Positions 39,653 through 48,856 of a stretch of DNA of 64,000 nt are shown one piece after another (within the stretch, counting starts at the first letter, position 1; each line of letters starts with the position of its first letter). Origin of the DNA: Enterobacter sp. R4-368 (GTDB lineage: Bacteria; Pseudomonadota; Gammaproteobacteria; Enterobacterales; Enterobacteriaceae). The notes under the pieces were generated by a model that worked only from the letters and a program-made list of their open reading frames with translations, had not been told where the DNA came from and searched no databases. Position numbers and translations under genes: made by a program. Location: assembly GCF_000410515.1 (NCBI RefSeq), contig NC_021500.1:4030001-4094000 (forward strand), read 5' to 3'.

Positions 39653-41254
39653 ATGACAAAAGCGATTGATTTCAATGTAAATTACGCCTCACATCGCGCG
39701 CCGATGATTGGCCGCAACGCGGTTGCCACCTCACAGCCGCTGGCGGCGCAGGCCGGGATGCGTATGCTCGCACTCGGTGGTAACGCGGTGGATGCGGCGA
39801 TTGCCACCGCGATGGCGCTCACCGTCGTTGAACCGACCGGCTGCGGGATCGGCAGCGATGCCTTTGCTATTGTCTGGGATGGCACGCAATTACACGGATT
39901 GAATGCTTCCGGGCGTTCGCCCGCGAGCTGGCATGCGGATATGTTCGCCGGGAAAACGGCAGTGCCAGAACTGGGCTGGGATGCCGTCACCGTGCCGGGC
40001 GCGGTATCAGGTTGGGTGGCGCTGGCGGAACGTTTTGCCACACTGCCGCTGACCACGCTGGCGCAACCGGCCATTGAGTATGCGCGCCACGGTTTTCCCG
40101 TCTCGCCGCTGATTGGTCACTTGTGGCAGCGCGGCTATAACAAACTCAAAGATCAGCCAGGCTTTAGCGCCTGCTTTGCACCTGACGGGCGCGCGCCGAA
40201 GATCGGTGAAATTTTCCGTAATCCGGCGCAGGCGCGCACGCTGGAGTTGATTGCGCAGACTAACGGTGAAGCCTTCTATCGCGGTGAGCTGGCACAGAAG
40301 ATTGCCGCATTCGCCAAAGCACACGGTGCGCACCTGAGCGAGGCTGACCTGGCGAACCACAAAGCCGATTGGGTCACGTTGCTGTCGCGTGAGTTCGCCG
40401 GCGGCTCTGTGCAGGAGTTACCGCCGAACGGGCAGGGGATCGCCACGCTGATTGCGCTCGGCATTCTTGAGCAGTGCGATATGGGGCGTTATCACCCGGA
40501 CTCTGTGCAGTCGCTGCACCTTGCCATTGAAGCCATGAAGCTGGCTCTGGCCGACCTTGACCGCTATGTTGCCGATGACGCACACCTGGAGTTTGCCGCC
40601 GAACTGCTGCTCAGTGATGACTATCTGAAGTCGCGTGCGGCGCTGATCGACCCCGATAACGCGTCTGATTTTGTCTATGGCGCACCGACGCAAAGCGGCA
40701 CGGTTTATCTTTCTACCGCTGATGCCAGCGGCATGATGGTGTCGTTTATTCAGTCCAACTTTATGGGTTTTGGCTCCGGCGTTGTGGTGCCGGACACCGG
40801 TATCAGCCTGCAAAATCGGGGCTGCGGTTTTGTGCTTGATCCAAAACACCCGAATGCACTGGCGGGCAGCAAGCGCCCGTTCCACACCATTATTCCCGGT
40901 TTTGCGATGGGGGCCGATGGTAAACCGCTCATGTCGTTTGGCGTGATGGGCGGGCCGATGCAGGCGCAGGGACATGTGCAGATGGCGCTGCGCATTATGT
41001 TGCATGGGCAAAACCCGCAGGCGGCGATTGATGCGCCGCGCTGGCGCGTGATTCAGGGGCGTGAAGTGGCGCTGGAATCAAGCTTTGATCGCAACGTGAT
41101 TGCGGCGCTGCGTGAGCGCGGGCATGTGATAACGGTAGAAGATCCGCTGGCTGGCTATAACTTTGGCGGCGCGCAGGTCATTTACCGGATGCCGGAAGGC
41201 CACTATGTCGCAGCGACCGAAAGCCGCAAAGACGGACAGGCGTTAGTGAGTTGA
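39653..41254 (+). CDS. Cytosolic gamma-glutamyltransferase-family Ntn-hydrolase
   Basis: This 533-residue GGT-fold protein has GGNAVDAAIATAMALTVVEP near the N-terminus and the autocleavage/catalytic Thr at residue 350 in TQSGTVYLSTAD. SFIQSNFMGFGSGVVVPD and GVMGGPMQAQGHVQM follow. It has no signal peptide, unlike periplasmic Ggt, so it would act on imported substrate. As the last gene of the regulator-importer operon it probably hydrolyses a gamma-glutamyl or amide bond in what the importer brings in. It is a paralog of HpxW, 10 kb away, but clearly diverged. Confidence 0.85.
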   Translation: MTKAIDFNVNYASHRAPMIGRNAVATSQPLAAQAGMRMLALGGNAVDAAIATAMALTVVEPTGCGIGSDAFAIVWDGTQLHGLNASGRSPASWHADMFAGKTAVPELGWDAVTVPGAVSGWVALAERFATLPLTTLAQPAIEYARHGFPVSPLIGHLWQRGYNKLKDQPGFSACFAPDGRAPKIGEIFRNPAQARTLELIAQTNGEAFYRGELAQKIAAFAKAHGAHLSEADLANHKADWVTLLSREFAGGSVQELPPNGQGIATLIALGILEQCDMGRYHPDSVQSLHLAIEAMKLALADLDRYVADDAHLEFAAELLLSDDYLKSRAALIDPDNASDFVYGAPTQSGTVYLSTADASGMMVSFIQSNFMGFGSGVVVPDTGISLQNRGCGFVLDPKHPNALAGSKRPFHTIIPGFAMGADGKPLMSFGVMGGPMQAQGHVQMALRIMLHGQNPQAAIDAPRWRVIQGREVALESSFDRNVIAALRERGHVITVEDPLAGYNFGGAQVIYRMPEGHYVAATESRKDGQALVS

Positions 41255-41258
41255 TGAG

Positions 41259-41283
41259 CCCCCTCTCCCGGCGGGGAGAGGGG
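41259..41283. terminator. GC-rich hairpin after the GGT gene
   Basis: CCCCTCTCCC and GGGGAGAGGGG pair closely in the gap between the convergent GGT gene and yafV. It resembles the CCCTCTCC...GGAGAGGG hairpin after cysH. Confidence 0.5.
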
Positions 41284-41289
41284 ATCGTC

Positions 41290-42060
41290 TTACCCCAGCG
41301 TAAAGGGATCGGCATCCTGCCAGGCGGGAAACTTCTCGCGGTACTCCCGTAACGCGCTGAGTGACAGCTCGGCGTCAATGCGCGTCGCCTGGTGCGGCTC
41401 GGCGGTGGCGATGATTTCGCCCTGTGGGCTGATAACCCGGCTGTCGCCACGATAGTGATGACCGTTGCCATCGGTGCCGACGCGGTTACAGCCCGCCACC
41501 CAGGCGAGGTTCTCAATCGCGCGGGCCACCAGCAGCGATTGCCAGTGCAGCGAGCGCGGCGCTGGCCAGTTGGCAACATAAAGCAGCAGATCGTAATCAT
41601 TGCGGTTGCGCGACCACACCGGAAAGCGCAGGTCGTAACAGACCAGCGGCAGAATGCGCCAGCCGCGCCATTCAAATACCACGCGCTCGTTACCCGCTTC
41701 GTAATGGTGGTGCTCATCGGCCATGCGGAACAGATGGCGTTTATCGTAGAAGTGCACTTTGCCTTCCGGTTCGACGAGCAGAAAGCGGTTGACCGGCCCG
41801 CGTTCGGTTTGCAGCGCGGCGCTACCGGCGATCAGCGCCTTGGTCTGTTGGGCTTTATCCCGCATCCAGGCGATGACCTCATCTTGCGGCATGGATTGTT
41901 TCGCCGCCTCCATGGCAAAACCGGTGGTGAACATTTCCGGCAGCACAATCACATCACGCCCGGTGACGTCTTCTAACTGGATATCGAAATGGCGCAGGTT
42001 AGCGGGGCCATCCATCCAGACTAACGGTTGTTGTAACAGCGTAATTTTTAAACCAGGCAC
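41290..42060 (-). CDS. yafV: Omega-amidase YafV
   Basis: YafV is a nitrilase-superfamily enzyme that hydrolyses alpha-ketoglutaramate and similar omega-amides. It carries the Glu-Lys-Cys triad: Glu in VIVLPEMFTTGF, Lys in HFYDKRHLFRM, Cys in LPLVCYDLRFP. A GTG at 42060 (after GGGGAG, 8 bp) gives exactly the E. coli length of 256 residues (VPGLKITLLQQP). The frame stays open to an ATG at 42126, but that extension has no homology. The lysozyme inhibitor gene ivy, next to yafV in E. coli, is absent. Confidence 0.92.
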   Translation of the reverse strand: MPGLKITLLQQPLVWMDGPANLRHFDIQLEDVTGRDVIVLPEMFTTGFAMEAAKQSMPQDEVIAWMRDKAQQTKALIAGSAALQTERGPVNRFLLVEPEGKVHFYDKRHLFRMADEHHHYEAGNERVVFEWRGWRILPLVCYDLRFPVWSRNRNDYDLLLYVANWPAPRSLHWQSLLVARAIENLAWVAGCNRVGTDGNGHHYRGDSRVISPQGEIIATAEPHQATRIDAELSLSALREYREKFPAWQDADPFTLG

Positions 42061-42111
42061 AATAGCAACTCCCCGTAAGACAGCACCTGCACACTGTAGC
42101 ATGAGGATAAA

Positions 42112-42137
42112 TAAAAAAACCCGCATGATGCGGGTTT
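42112..42137 (-). terminator. Terminator of fadE
   Basis: AAACCCGCAT and its complement form a hairpin followed on the minus strand by a run of seven T, between fadE and yafV. Confidence 0.85.
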
Positions 42138-42172
42138 CGATAAGAGGAGAGGGTTTTCAGCCGCTTACTGCG

Positions 42173-44620
42173 TCAGGCAGCTTCCGGTTTACGCACTTTC
42201 TCCGGCGTTTTTACCACCGGCTGAGTCGCCAGTGCCTCCGGTTCAAAGTCGTCAACGTTGATACTCCGCAGGCGGCTGACCTCGGCTTTGTTCAACAGCG
42301 CGGCCTCTTCCTGATTAATCAGCCCGCTTGCCAGCGCCTGCTGAGCCAGCACGTCCAGACGGGTGAACGGCAGGTTTTTGCCTAACTCTTTGCAGATGCG
42401 CTGATGAATCGGATCCGCTGCCATCACATCAACCAGCGCCTCTTCCAGCAAGCCGACCGGGTTATGCTCGCTCGGCGTCAGGTACTGGCCGCGACCAATA
42501 CGTGAACGCGTTGCGCTCGGGGTTTGCAGGATCTTCGCTATTTTGTGATCCAGTTTGTCGGACGGCGCGCGGTAGTGACGACCGGTCGGGAAAATCACCA
42601 GGCTCAGGGCACCCGCCACAAAGCGGTTCGGGAAGTTCTCCAGTAAATCATGCATTGCCTGTTCCGCCTGGTAGAGCGCATCCTGCACGCCCCAGTGTAC
42701 CAGCGGCAGATCCGCTTCCTGACGGCCTTCGTCGTCATAGCGTTTCAGCACCGCCGAGGCGAGATAGAGCTGGCTTAACACATCGCCGAGACGTGCCGAG
42801 ATGCGTTCGCGGCGTTTCAGGCTGCCGCCAAGCACCGCCATAGACACATCCGAGAGCAGCGCGAGGTTGGCACTCACACGGTTCAGATGCTGGTAGTAAC
42901 GTTTGGTGGCGTCACGGGTTGGCGTGGCGCTGGTTAAACCGCGTGTCAGGCCGAGCCAGAAACTGCGCATCATATTGCTGCCGACATGACCGATATGTTT
43001 GAACAGCAGTTTATCGAAGGCGTCCACGTCGTTATTCTGCGCGGCGGCCATCTCTTCCAGCACATACGGATGGCAGCGGATAGCGCCCTGGCCGAAGATC
43101 ATCATGGTACGGGTGAGGATATTCGCGCCTTCTACGGTAATGGCGATCGGTGCACCCTGGTAGCTACGCGCCAGGAAGTTGCCCTCGCCGAGCATGATGC
43201 CTTTACCGCCGGCAATATCCATCGCATCAATGATTGACTGCTGACCACGGTGGGTACAGTGATACTTAACGATTGCCGAAAGCACCGCCGGTTTTTCACC
43301 GAGCATAATGCCGTAGGTCACCAGCGATGCGGCTGCATCCATGGCGTAGGCGTTACCGCCAATGCGCGCCAGCGGCTCTTCGATGCCTTCCATTTTACCA
43401 ATCGACACTTTGAACTGGCGGCGGATATGAGCGTACGCGCCAATCCCCATCGCAACGGATTTAACGCCGCCAGTGGAGTTGGACGGCAGCGTAATACCGC
43501 GACCTACCGACAGACATTCCACCAGCATACGCCAGCCCTGACCAGCCATCTTCGGCCCGCCAATAATGTAATCAATCGGCACAAAAATATCGTCGCCGCG
43601 GGTCGGGCCGTTCTGGAACGGCACGTTCAGCGGGAAGTGACGGCGGCCAATTTCCACGCCCGGCGTAGAGGTGGGGATCAGCGCACAGGTAATGCCTAAT
43701 TCTTCCTCGCCACCCAGCAGTTTATCCGGGTCAGAGAGTTTGAACGCCAGCCCCAGAACCGTAGCGATTGGCGCGAGCGTAATGTAGCGTTTGTTCCAGG
43801 TCAGGCGCATACCGAGCACCTGTTCGCCCTGCCAGTCACCCATGCAAACGATGCCGGTATCCGGAATGGCGCCCGCATCGGAGCCAGCTTCCGGGCTGGT
43901 CAGTGCGAAGCAGGGGATTTCTACACCGCGCGCCAGGCGCGGCAGATAGTGATCTTTTTGCTCCTGGGTGCCGTAGTGTTGCAGCAATTCACCCGGGCCT
44001 AAGGAGTTCGGTACGCCGACGGTGATCGCCAGAATACCGGAGACACCCGCGAGTTTTTGCAGCACACGGGACTGGGCATAAGCAGAGAATTCCAGCCCGC
44101 CGTACTCTTTTTTGATGATCATCGCAAAGAAGCGGTGCTCTTTTAAGAACGCCCACAGTTCTGGCGGCAGATCGGCCATTTCGTGGGTGATCTGGAAGTC
44201 ATTCGCCATGCGACAGGCTTCTTCCACCGGGCCGTCGATAAATGCCTGCTCTTCGGCGGTCAGGCGCGGCTGCGGGTAGTTATGCAGTTTTTTCCAGTCC
44301 GGGTTACCGCGAAACAGATCGCCTTCCCACCAGGTTGTCCCGGCGTCGATGGCCTCTTTTTCGGTACGCGACATTGGCGGCATCACTTTACGGAAACCAC
44401 GGAATGCCGGTGCGGAAATCAACGCTTTACGCATCGGCGGCAGGTTAAACGGCACCAGAATAATCGCGAGCGGCAGCAGCACCCAGTTAGACCACAGGCC
44501 CGCAATGCCCAGCGCGGCGGTCCACGCCAGCAGGATCACGCTGCTGAGCAGCAGGTTAACGCGGTGGTAAAACAGCGCGCCGAGCAGAACAACCGTTGCG
44601 ATAATGCTCAAAATCATCAT
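42173..44620 (-). CDS. fadE: Acyl-CoA dehydrogenase FadE
   Basis: FadE is the FAD-dependent acyl-CoA dehydrogenase for the first step of beta-oxidation. The 815 residues (E. coli 814) begin with one or two membrane helices ([25 protein letters not shown]). The dehydrogenase core has [31 protein letters not shown] and [10 protein letters not shown], followed by the long C-terminal domain peculiar to FadE. A FadR-type operator lies just upstream, so fatty acids should induce it. Confidence 0.96.
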   Translation of the reverse strand: MMILSIIATVVLLGALFYHRVNLLLSSVILLAWTAALGIAGLWSNWVLLPLAIILVPFNLPPMRKALISAPAFRGFRKVMPPMSRTEKEAIDAGTTWWEGDLFRGNPDWKKLHNYPQPRLTAEEQAFIDGPVEEACRMANDFQITHEMADLPPELWAFLKEHRFFAMIIKKEYGGLEFSAYAQSRVLQKLAGVSGILAITVGVPNSLGPGELLQHYGTQEQKDHYLPRLARGVEIPCFALTSPEAGSDAGAIPDTGIVCMGDWQGEQVLGMRLTWNKRYITLAPIATVLGLAFKLSDPDKLLGGEEELGITCALIPTSTPGVEIGRRHFPLNVPFQNGPTRGDDIFVPIDYIIGGPKMAGQGWRMLVECLSVGRGITLPSNSTGGVKSVAMGIGAYAHIRRQFKVSIGKMEGIEEPLARIGGNAYAMDAAASLVTYGIMLGEKPAVLSAIVKYHCTHRGQQSIIDAMDIAGGKGIMLGEGNFLARSYQGAPIAITVEGANILTRTMMIFGQGAIRCHPYVLEEMAAAQNNDVDAFDKLLFKHIGHVGSNMMRSFWLGLTRGLTSATPTRDATKRYYQHLNRVSANLALLSDVSMAVLGGSLKRRERISARLGDVLSQLYLASAVLKRYDDEGRQEADLPLVHWGVQDALYQAEQAMHDLLENFPNRFVAGALSLVIFPTGRHYRAPSDKLDHKIAKILQTPSATRSRIGRGQYLTPSEHNPVGLLEEALVDVMAADPIHQRICKELGKNLPFTRLDVLAQQALASGLINQEEAALLNKAEVSRLRSINVDDFEPEALATQPVVKTPEKVRKPEAA

Positions 44621-44643
44621 AAAGAAAAGCTCCCTTGCTTGTA

Positions 44644-44659
44644 GGAGGTCTGACCACTT
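44644..44659 (-). promoter_or_regulatory. FadR operator upstream of fadE
   Basis: On the minus strand AAGTGGTCAGACCTCC contains the TGGTCNGACC core of FadR sites, 24 bp before the fadE start. Confidence 0.75.
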
Positions 44660-44856
44660 GTGATGTATTGGTTGTAGTGGATGTGATTTCTTTTAGCAAT
44701 GTGTTTACAAAATAATTACAACCTGGTTCACATTGTTGAGGGCTTTTTGCGCACGGAAAATGAAAACGACGGGGCGCTACGGCTTTAACTTCTCGCCTGG
44801 AATAGTATCCGGTACACTGCGCAGTGTTATTTACATTTATGCTGAAGGATATCCTC

Positions 44857-45438
44857 ATGTACCAGGATCTTATTCGTAACGAACTGAACGAAGCGGCCGA
44901 AACGCTGGCGAACTTCTTGAAAGATGATGCCAATATTCACGCTATTCAGCGCGCGGCGGTATTGCTGGCCGACAGCTTTAAAGCCGGCGGCAAAGTGTTG
45001 TCCTGTGGTAACGGCGGCTCGCATTGTGATGCGATGCATTTCGCAGAAGAGTTAACCGGGCGCTACCGTGAAAACCGTCCGGGTTACCCGGCGATTGCCA
45101 TCTCTGACGTGAGCCATCTCTCCTGCGTCAGCAACGACTTCGGTTACGACTATGTTTTCTCCCGTTATGTGGAAGCCGTTGGCCGCGAAGGCGACGTGCT
45201 GCTGGGGATCTCCACTTCCGGTAACTCCGGCAACGTGATCAAAGCGGTTGCGGCGGCGCGTGAGAAGGGAATGAAAGTGATCACCCTGACCGGTAAAGAC
45301 GGCGGCAAAATGGCGGGCAGCGCAGATGTTGAAATTCGCGTGCCGCATTTTGGTTATGCTGACCGTATTCAGGAAATTCACATTAAAGTGATCCATATCC
45401 TGATTCAGTTGATTGAAAAAGAGATGGTTAAGGCTTAA
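44857..45438 (+). CDS. gmhA: Sedoheptulose 7-phosphate isomerase GmhA
   Basis: GmhA converts sedoheptulose 7-phosphate to D-glycero-D-manno-heptose 7-phosphate, the first step of the LPS inner-core heptose. The 193-residue SIS-fold protein aligns throughout with E. coli GmhA (192). Conserved pieces are [36 protein letters not shown] and [14 protein letters not shown]. The start at 44857 follows AAGGA. It is divergent from fadE. Confidence 0.96.
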   Translation: MYQDLIRNELNEAAETLANFLKDDANIHAIQRAAVLLADSFKAGGKVLSCGNGGSHCDAMHFAEELTGRYRENRPGYPAIAISDVSHLSCVSNDFGYDYVFSRYVEAVGREGDVLLGISTSGNSGNVIKAVAAAREKGMKVITLTGKDGGKMAGSADVEIRVPHFGYADRIQEIHIKVIHILIQLIEKEMVKA

Positions 45439-45440
45439 GG

Positions 45441-45459
45441 AAGGCGATTTTGCCTTTTT
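45441..45459 (+). terminator. Small terminator after gmhA
   Basis: AAGGC and GCCTT pair around GATTTT and are followed by TTT, immediately behind the gmhA stop. Confidence 0.5.
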
Positions 45460-45574
45460 GACTCCGGCAGTGCCCGAGATCCTGTCTGTGTGCAGTGAAT
45501 CGGCGCACTGTCCGTATGCCAACTGGCTGCACTAATTACGCCTTCTCTGATAAGGGCGCTGTGTGGGGGTGTGT

Positions 45575-46342
45575 ATGTGCGAACTGCTCGGTATGAGCGC
45601 AAATGTGCCAACCGATATCTGCTTTAGTTTTACCGGTCTCGTCCAGCGTGGCGGCGGAACCGGGCCGCATAAAGATGGCTGGGGCATTACCTTTTACGAA
45701 GGCAAGGGCTGTCGCACGTTCAAAGATCCGCAACCGAGTTTTAATTCCCCTATTGCGAAATTAGTACAGGACTATCCGATCAAATCCCGTTCGGTGATTG
45801 CCCATATTCGCCAGGCGAATCGTGGCGAAGTGGCGCTGGAAAATACCCATCCGTTTACCCGCGAACTTTGGGGGCGCAACTGGACATATGCGCACAACGG
45901 GCAGCTCACAGGTTATAAATCGCTGGAGACCGGTAATTTCCGCCCCATTGGCGAAACCGACAGCGAGAAAGCCTTTTGCTGGCTATTGCACAAGCTGACC
46001 GAACGCTACCCGCGCACACCGGGCAATATGGCGGCAGTGTTTAAATATATTGCGGCACTGGCAACGGAACTGCGCGTGAAGGGCGTTTTTAATATGCTGC
46101 TGTCGGACGGGCGTTATGTGATGGCGTTTTGTTCGACCAATCTGTTCTGGATCACCCGCCGTGCGCCGTTTGGCGTAGCGAAGCTGCTGGATCAGGATGT
46201 GGAAATTGATTTTCAGCGGGAAACCACACCAAACGATGTGGTTACCGTGATTGCCACCCAGCCGTTAACCGGCAATGAAACCTGGCAAAAGATTATGCCA
46301 GGCGAATGGGCATTATTTTGCCTGGGGGAGCGTGTAGTTTGA
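45575..46342 (+). CDS. yafJ: Class II glutamine amidotransferase-like YafJ
   Basis: This 255-residue Ntn-fold glutamine amidotransferase domain has the N-terminal nucleophile as Cys2 ([14 protein letters not shown]). Other core segments are [35 protein letters not shown] and [11 protein letters not shown]. The synthetase partner and physiological role are unknown. Initiation at 45575 is required to place Cys2. Its 3' end overlaps the convergent yafK by 30 bp. Confidence 0.93.
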   Translation: MCELLGMSANVPTDICFSFTGLVQRGGGTGPHKDGWGITFYEGKGCRTFKDPQPSFNSPIAKLVQDYPIKSRSVIAHIRQANRGEVALENTHPFTRELWGRNWTYAHNGQLTGYKSLETGNFRPIGETDSEKAFCWLLHKLTERYPRTPGNMAAVFKYIAALATELRVKGVFNMLLSDGRYVMAFCSTNLFWITRRAPFGVAKLLDQDVEIDFQRETTPNDVVTVIATQPLTGNETWQKIMPGEWALFCLGERVV

Positions 46343-47050
46343 CGCCAGCTGCGGCTGAACAGCGGTGTTCAGCGGCTTACTAACCACATAGCGACCATCC
46401 ACGACCGAGACAACCGGCGGCTGGTGGGTGGTGGCGAAGTAGTCATAACCCGGCTTCAATTGCTTCCAGAAATCCGCATACGTTGAATACTTATGGCGCT
46501 GCATATTGGCGTCGGTCATGCGGAACGGATAGATACTCACCTGCACGTTCGGCTGTCCGAAAACCAGCGCGGCGGTAACAAACTGGAAGATCTCATCAAT
46601 ACCGGAATCCGTCATTGCGTAGCAACCAATCGACACGCAAGCGCCGTGAATCATCAGGTATTTGCCTTCATAGCCGTGGGCGCGATCGTAGTTATTCGGA
46701 AACCCAATATTAATGGCTTTATAGAAGCGGCTATCCGGCTTCAACTGGCTGCGCTGTACGGAGTAGAACCCCTCCGGGCTTTTAAAATCACCCTGGCGCT
46801 GCTTGGGGCCTAACCCGCCGGAGTAATTACAAATCTTGTAGCTGTCGAGCAACTGATATTGCTCGCCCATCTTGACGTAAAGATCAAGGGTGCGCTCTTC
46901 TTTGAAGATCTGGATATAAACCGGCGACCCCATCAACTGCTGCTTATATTCTTTGCTGACCGGCGTTACTGAACCGTTGCTGCTCACCAGGCCAGCAAAA
47001 GAGACGCACGGAAGCAGAAGCATCGCAATAAATAATGCGATTTTGCGCAT
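46313..47050 (-). CDS. yafK: YkuD-domain murein hydrolase YafK (DpaA)
   Basis: This exported L,D-transpeptidase-fold protein in E. coli (DpaA/LdtF) detaches Braun lipoprotein from peptidoglycan. The 245-residue product has a signal peptide ([19 protein letters not shown]). The YkuD catalytic segment is [16 protein letters not shown], with the active Cys in SIGCYAM and the His in IHGAC. The start at 47050 gives the signal peptide; the frame is open further upstream without homology. The promoter lies in the 349-bp gap before dinB, which holds no gene. Confidence 0.9.
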   Translation of the reverse strand: MRKIALFIAMLLLPCVSFAGLVSSNGSVTPVSKEYKQQLMGSPVYIQIFKEERTLDLYVKMGEQYQLLDSYKICNYSGGLGPKQRQGDFKSPEGFYSVQRSQLKPDSRFYKAINIGFPNNYDRAHGYEGKYLMIHGACVSIGCYAMTDSGIDEIFQFVTAALVFGQPNVQVSIYPFRMTDANMQRHKYSTYADFWKQLKPGYDYFATTHQPPVVSVVDGRYVVSKPLNTAVQPQLASNYTLPQAK

Positions 47051-47361
47051 ACTACTTGTTTCCTTGATAAAGCTAATACCACATTGCCAGGACGGCAAAA
47101 GAAGCCCAAAATTCAGACTATTCTGTTTTGGAGCGCCCACATTAGCATTACGGCATTTTTTCGCAAGCCCCAATCTACGTCGTCTTTCACGCTGCCTCTT
47201 TATTGGCTTCGCTTTTGTCTCGCGCGAATAAGATTGAGGATTATGTATCAAACGCTTGGCCGAAAGCTGGCGACTATTATGCGAGTAAAAAGCCTGAATT
47301 ACCGCTTATATTCCTCTCTTTTCGTCGGATTTACGTACTGGCTTCTCAATTGCTGTAAGTG

Positions 47362-47381
47362 TGCTGTATACTTATCCAGTA
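47362..47381 (+). promoter_or_regulatory. LexA (SOS) box of dinB
   Basis: TGCTGTATACTTATCCAGTA carries the CTG-N10-CAG core of LexA sites. It ends 19 bp before the dinB ATG, so dinB should be DNA-damage inducible. Confidence 0.85.
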
Positions 47382-47399
47382 TTCTGTGAGGGCATACGC

Positions 47400-48455
47400 A
47401 TGCGCAAAATCATACATGTTGATATGGACTGCTTTTTCGCGGCGGTTGAGATGCGCGATAACCCGGCCCTGCGCGATATTCCCATCGCTATCGGCGGCAG
47501 CCGGGTACAACGCGGCGTGATCAGCACGGCGAACTATCCGGCACGCAAATTTGGCGTACGCAGCGCGATGCCAACAGCGATGGCGCTTAAACTCTGCCCG
47601 CACCTCACGCTATTGCCCGGCCGTTTTGACGCTTATAAAGAAGCGTCTAACCAGATCCGCGATATCTTCTCTCGCTACACCTCGCGTATTGAACCGCTCT
47701 CGCTGGATGAAGCCTATCTTGATGTTACCGATAGCCCGCACTGCCACGGTTCGGCGACGCTAATGGCGCAGGAGATTCGCCAGACCATTTTTAATGAAAC
47801 CCAACTGACTGCGTCGGCGGGCGTTGCACCGGTGAAGTTTCTCGCCAAAATTGCCTCCGATCTCAACAAACCCAACGGGCAATATGTGATTACTCCCGCT
47901 GATGTCCCGGCGTTTCTGCGCACGCTACCGCTCGGCAAAATCCCCGGTGTGGGGAAGGTATCAGCGGCAAAACTGGAAACGCTGGGGCTGCGCACCTGTG
48001 AAGATGTGCAAAAGAGCGACCTGGCCATGCTGCTTAAACGCTTTGGTAAATTCGGCCGTATTTTATGGGAGCGCAGTCAGGGCATTGACGAGCGGGAAAT
48101 TAACAGCGAACGGTTGCGTAAATCGGTGGGCGTGGAGCGGACGCTGGCGGAAGATATTCACAGCTGGGAAGAGTGCGAAGCGATTATCGAACATCTCTAC
48201 CCTGAGCTTGAGCGGCGGTTGGCAAAAGTAAAACCGGATCTGTTAATTGCTCGCCAGGGGGTAAAACTGAAATTTAATGATTTCCAGCTTACGACTCAGG
48301 AGCATGTCTGGCCGCGGTTAAATAAAGAGGATTTACTGGCGACGGCGCAAAAAACCTGGAACGACCGCCGCAGCGGGCGCGGTGTCCGGCTGGTTGGGCT
48401 GCATGTCACGCTGCTTGATCCCCAACTGGAACGGCAACTGGTGTTAGGGCTATAA
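47400..48455 (+). CDS. dinB: DNA polymerase IV (DinB)
   Basis: DinB is the Y-family error-prone polymerase for translesion synthesis. The 351 residues equal E. coli. Catalytic acids lie in [14 protein letters not shown] and [10 protein letters not shown]; the little-finger domain follows from about 240. It ends VLGL without an obvious terminal clamp-binding extension. The start at 47400 gives MRKIIHVD. The E. coli yafNOP toxin-antitoxin genes that follow dinB are absent. Confidence 0.96.
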   Translation: MRKIIHVDMDCFFAAVEMRDNPALRDIPIAIGGSRVQRGVISTANYPARKFGVRSAMPTAMALKLCPHLTLLPGRFDAYKEASNQIRDIFSRYTSRIEPLSLDEAYLDVTDSPHCHGSATLMAQEIRQTIFNETQLTASAGVAPVKFLAKIASDLNKPNGQYVITPADVPAFLRTLPLGKIPGVGKVSAAKLETLGLRTCEDVQKSDLAMLLKRFGKFGRILWERSQGIDEREINSERLRKSVGVERTLAEDIHSWEECEAIIEHLYPELERRLAKVKPDLLIARQGVKLKFNDFQLTTQEHVWPRLNKEDLLATAQKTWNDRRSGRGVRLVGLHVTLLDPQLERQLVLGL

Positions 48456-48820
48456 AATTACGCTACGGATCTATTACACGCTTCTTTATCCCCGACGTTT
48501 ATTTCACATTACTGCACAAGAATTTCACCGTGCCCTGATGTCTCTTTGTCGTTCCTGTAACCCCGGTTTCGTCTGCCGATCCCTTTTATTTGTTCATATA
48601 TAAAAGGAGATACGGGCAATTCTCTTTGCCATCTCGCTTCGGAAAATATTTCTACTAAACGGCTGGCAACCTTGCTGATTGCTCATCATCTGCAACAAAT
48701 AAAGGATGCTGAATGCGCGAGGCTGAAATCGGAAGGTCGATTGTTTCACCCGCAGATTGAACGGGGAGAAACCCGCTGCGCGCGTTTAAAGGGATGGCAT
48801 TTAAGGCAGTGTAGAGTCGG
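48456..48820. other. Gene-free stretch between dinB and pepD
   Basis: I find no convincing gene here. One 77-codon frame begins at a TTG at 48672 without a ribosome-binding site and runs into the pepD terminator and coding end. An AAAGGAGATACGGGC sequence at about 48603 is not followed by a start codon. The stretch replaces yafNOP of E. coli. Confidence 0.5.
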
Positions 48821-48827
48821 GGAAAAT

Positions 48828-48849
48828 GTCCGCGCCGGGCGGCGCGGAC
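48828..48849 (-). terminator. Terminator of pepD
   Basis: GTCCGCGCC and GGCGCGGAC pair perfectly with a four-base loop. On the minus strand ATTTTCCCC follows. Confidence 0.75.
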
Positions 48850-48856
48850 AACAAGC

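Noticed and set aside
47084..47389. 101-codon frame in the yafK-dinB gap
   Set aside because: It has no ribosome-binding site, overlaps the LexA box region, and has no recognisable features.
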